Shown here: positions 40,828-42,475 of the stretch, in pieces
How the letters are laid out: each line of letters starts with the position of its first letter
Numbering within the stretch: position 1 is the first letter of the stretch
Assembly: GCA_027450145.1 (NCBI GenBank)
Contig: DAIDKH010000019.1
Span: forward strand, 18,071-60,545
DNA length: 42,475 nucleotides
Source: Chthonomonadaceae bacterium
GTDB taxonomy: Bacteria > Armatimonadota > Chthonomonadetes > Chthonomonadales > Chthonomonadaceae
Direction of reading: 5' to 3'
Notes under the pieces: model-generated
What the model was told of the DNA's origin: nothing
Databases searched by the model: none
Seen by the model: the letters and a program-made list of their open reading frames with translations, nothing else
Translations under genes and position numbers: made by a program

Positions 40828-42475
40828 CGTGTGGAATATACACTAACGCCAGCAGCGTACCATTCGCCATGAGCGCTAGGCCCAAGTAGATTAAGCGCCA
40901 CAGCCCATGCCAACGGAATGTGAGAAATTGGGCAGCAATGATGCATGTGGTTGCCGCAAGTATCCAATGGCTAACTTGAAGGCCAGCCGTGAGTGAGGGA
41001 TGTAGTCTTGGGCCGGAGTCCACAATTACCTGCATCGTGGTCAGTACGCCTCCCATCATCGCACCTGCTGAACCTGCGATAACACGCTCAGTAAGCCCCG
41101 CACCAATTCCGAAACAGATGGCGCAGAGCATTGTACCAAACAGTAGCCCAAGTGCTGCCGCGGTTGGTGCCAGATGTCCCGTCTCCGTCACACCCAAAGC
41201 TGGGCTCCCCAACCCCACTGCTACCGTCGGTAAAATTGCAAGTACAAGAAAAGGCAGGTACCAGATCGCGACGTCTCCAAAGCGCGGTCTGTCTGGCATA
41301 AGCGTCATAGTAACTGGGAGCTCAGCGTGTGCCTGGGGGCTGCTCAGTATAACTTTATGTGCGTGGGTGCCTTCAGGGTAATCATCTGCTGCGGTGCACT
41401 GAATCGTTAAAGCCTGTCGTTGCCCTTCAAATACAGCCGGAGTAACGGTAATACTTGCATCTGAGGATGTTACCTCTACCGGAGCCACCAATCTGCTTCC
41501 GATAACCTTCACCCGAACTTGAACCGATTTCGAATCGCCGCTATGTAGCTTACCTAGGTCCACGGATGTTGGAGTAAATGTGAGATGAACTGCGTCCGGC
41601 AATGTCGCTGCCTTGTGAACAGGCTTTTCCATTGCGGGTGAGCTAACAACAGGCGGCCGCGCGACTTCCTGCCATCCTTGCATCGCTGGCACACGCACGC
41701 GGAGTTGTACCGCAGGTACCGTAGGAGAGTAAGATTCAGAGTGATCTATGTCGATGCCTTGAGTGGTCAGTGGGCGCCAACGGTCACCAACGAGCAGACT
41801 CTCTTGCTCTACCGGCGCAAGCGCAGCTAAAAACTCACCAGCGCTACCAAATCGTTCGCTTTTTTCGTGCGCCATAGCCCGTCTTAACAACGGCAACAAT
41901 GAAGGCACGCTCTCTTGCAACTCTTGCGGCAACTGTATATCCGGAAGGTTCTTTAGAGCATCCTGCCACGAAAATGGGCTTCGTACATTTGTGGCTGTGT
42001 AAGGCCGTTTGCCAACGAGCATCTCGTAAAGCGTTACACCTACCGCCCACAGGTCCGATTGAGCATCGCTGCGTGCGTCAGGAAAAAAATCCTCAGGGGC
42101 CATGTAAGCAAATGTACCGGCACCCTGAGCGTAAGCATTTGTCGCGAGGATATCAGCCTGTCCAAAGTCCGCCAACTTGGCGCTTCCCATGCCGTCGATA
42201 AGGATATTACCGGGTTTGATATCGCGGTGTACGATATGCATTCCGTGCGCATAATTGAGCGCATTAAGCACATCGCGAGTTATGCGCATCGCCTGCTTAG
42301 GTGCAAGCGTGGCCTCCTTGCGTAGAAGCTGCTGCAGGTTTTGCCCACGCACCAGTTCCATGTCAATCAGCACCGTCCCGTCGACGCGATCTACTCCGTG
42401 AACTCTAACAATATTAGGGTGTCGCAGGCGATCCAGAAGTCGCGCTTCCTCTAGAACACCCTGCTCTTCCGCAGC
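40823..42475 (-). CDS. Membrane Ser/Thr protein kinase (5' end outside window)
   Basis: The frame is open to the window edge; the visible protein begins in the kinase N-lobe (EEARLLDRLRHPNIVRVHG, the alpha-C helix region with its Glu). The Hanks-type catalytic core follows: HIVHRDIKPGNILI (HRD with catalytic Asp), KLADFGQAD (DFG), TFAYMAPEDF (APE), and SDLWAVGVTLYEMLVGKRPY. The ATP loop and Lys lie beyond the edge. After the kinase (about 230 visible residues) comes a Pro-rich linker, a beta-sandwich-like part (VTSSDASITVTPAVFEGQRQ) and about six membrane segments at the C-terminus. This suggests a membrane-anchored kinase; targets are unknown. GTG at 42373 is internal, not the start. Confidence 0.9.
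   Translation of the reverse strand, partial: AAEEQGVLEEARLLDRLRHPNIVRVHGVDRVDGTVLIDMELVRGQNLQQLLRKEATLAPKQAMRITRDVLNALNYAHGMHIVHRDIKPGNILIDGMGSAKLADFGQADILATNAYAQGAGTFAYMAPEDFFPDARSDAQSDLWAVGVTLYEMLVGKRPYTATNVRSPFSWQDALKNLPDIQLPQELQESVPSLLPLLRRAMAHEKSERFGSAGEFLAALAPVEQESLLVGDRWRPLTTQGIDIDHSESYSPTVPAVQLRVRVPAMQGWQEVARPPVVSSPAMEKPVHKAATLPDAVHLTFTPTSVDLGKLHSGDSKSVQVRVKVIGSRLVAPVEVTSSDASITVTPAVFEGQRQALTIQCTAADDYPEGTHAHKVILSSPQAHAELPVTMTLMPDRPRFGDVAIWYLPFLVLAILPTVAVGLGSPALGVTETGHLAPTAAALGLLFGTMLCAICFGIGAGLTERVIAGSAGAMMGGVLTTMQVIVDSGPRLHPSLTAGLQVSHWILAATTCIIAAQFLTFRWHGLWRLIYLGLALMANGTLLALVYIPHG

Noticed and set aside
1-42475. tRNA, rRNA, CRISPR array, transposon or prophage
   Set aside because: No cloverleaf with a CCA-type acceptor, regularly spaced direct repeats, transposase or phage gene was seen on reading the intergenic regions.

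Overview
The window looks like a chromosomal segment from a member of the Armatimonadota. The clearest hint is the DUF1559 prepilin-like protein at 14054-14854, whose N-terminus runs [19 protein letters not shown] followed by [13 protein letters not shown], a form typical of that phylum. It is followed by a small single-membrane-segment protein and preceded by a GntR-headed, LacI-bodied regulator. This assignment rests on protein style only; there is no rRNA, and I see no tRNA, CRISPR array, insertion sequence or phage gene.

Layout. (1) 1-9056, plus strand: a pyrimidine-biosynthesis run holding the end of dihydroorotase (pyrC), a YtcJ-like amidohydrolase, carA, signal peptidase I, carB first half, a methyltransferase, a coiled-coil membrane protein, and carB second half. 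carB is cleanly split at its internal duplication boundary, with two foreign genes between the halves. (2) 9089-12729: a secreted protein of unknown function, then a tightly overlapping SDR / YgfZ-like / EamA trio. (3) 12735-15109: a consensus sigma-70 promoter sitting in an inverted repeat, the GntR-LacI regulator, the DUF1559 protein, a 13-bp-stem hairpin and a 57-residue membrane protein. (4) 15241-17357: a GNAT and a phytanoyl-CoA-dioxygenase-like gene, divergent from futalosine hydrolase (mqnB, menaquinone synthesis). (5) 17358-22903, minus strand: nuoA-C-D-E-F without nuoB, followed by a lone DppB-type permease. (6) 23049-26555, minus strand: a three-gene membrane operon (vWA, coiled-coil polytopic protein, YfaP/DUF2135-like protein) of unknown function. 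(7) 27081-30756, plus strand: GNAT, sugar isomerase-like TIM barrel, aldo/keto reductase, ribonuclease Z; then rpoN (sigma-54) convergent. (8) 32643-34058: a secreted GH79-like glycosidase. (9) 34303-40132, minus strand: a hydroxyproline catabolic operon (HypD-like lyase/deaminase, 4-hydroxyproline epimerase, D-hydroxyproline dehydrogenase) ending with an exported S9 prolyl-oligopeptidase/DPP4-type peptidase. (10) 40312-42475: a small coiled-coil protein, a zinc-ribbon membrane protein and the 3' part of a membrane Ser/Thr kinase.

How they fit together: pyrC, carA and the two carB genes supply carbamoyl phosphate and early pyrimidine steps. mqnB and the nuo genes fit a menaquinone-linked respiratory chain. 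The S9 peptidase plus hydroxyproline genes, together with the GH79 enzyme and sugar enzymes, suggest a heterotroph that scavenges proline/hydroxyproline-rich protein and uronic-acid glycans. The least explained pieces are the vWA/coiled-coil/YfaP operon and the two genes wedged into carB.
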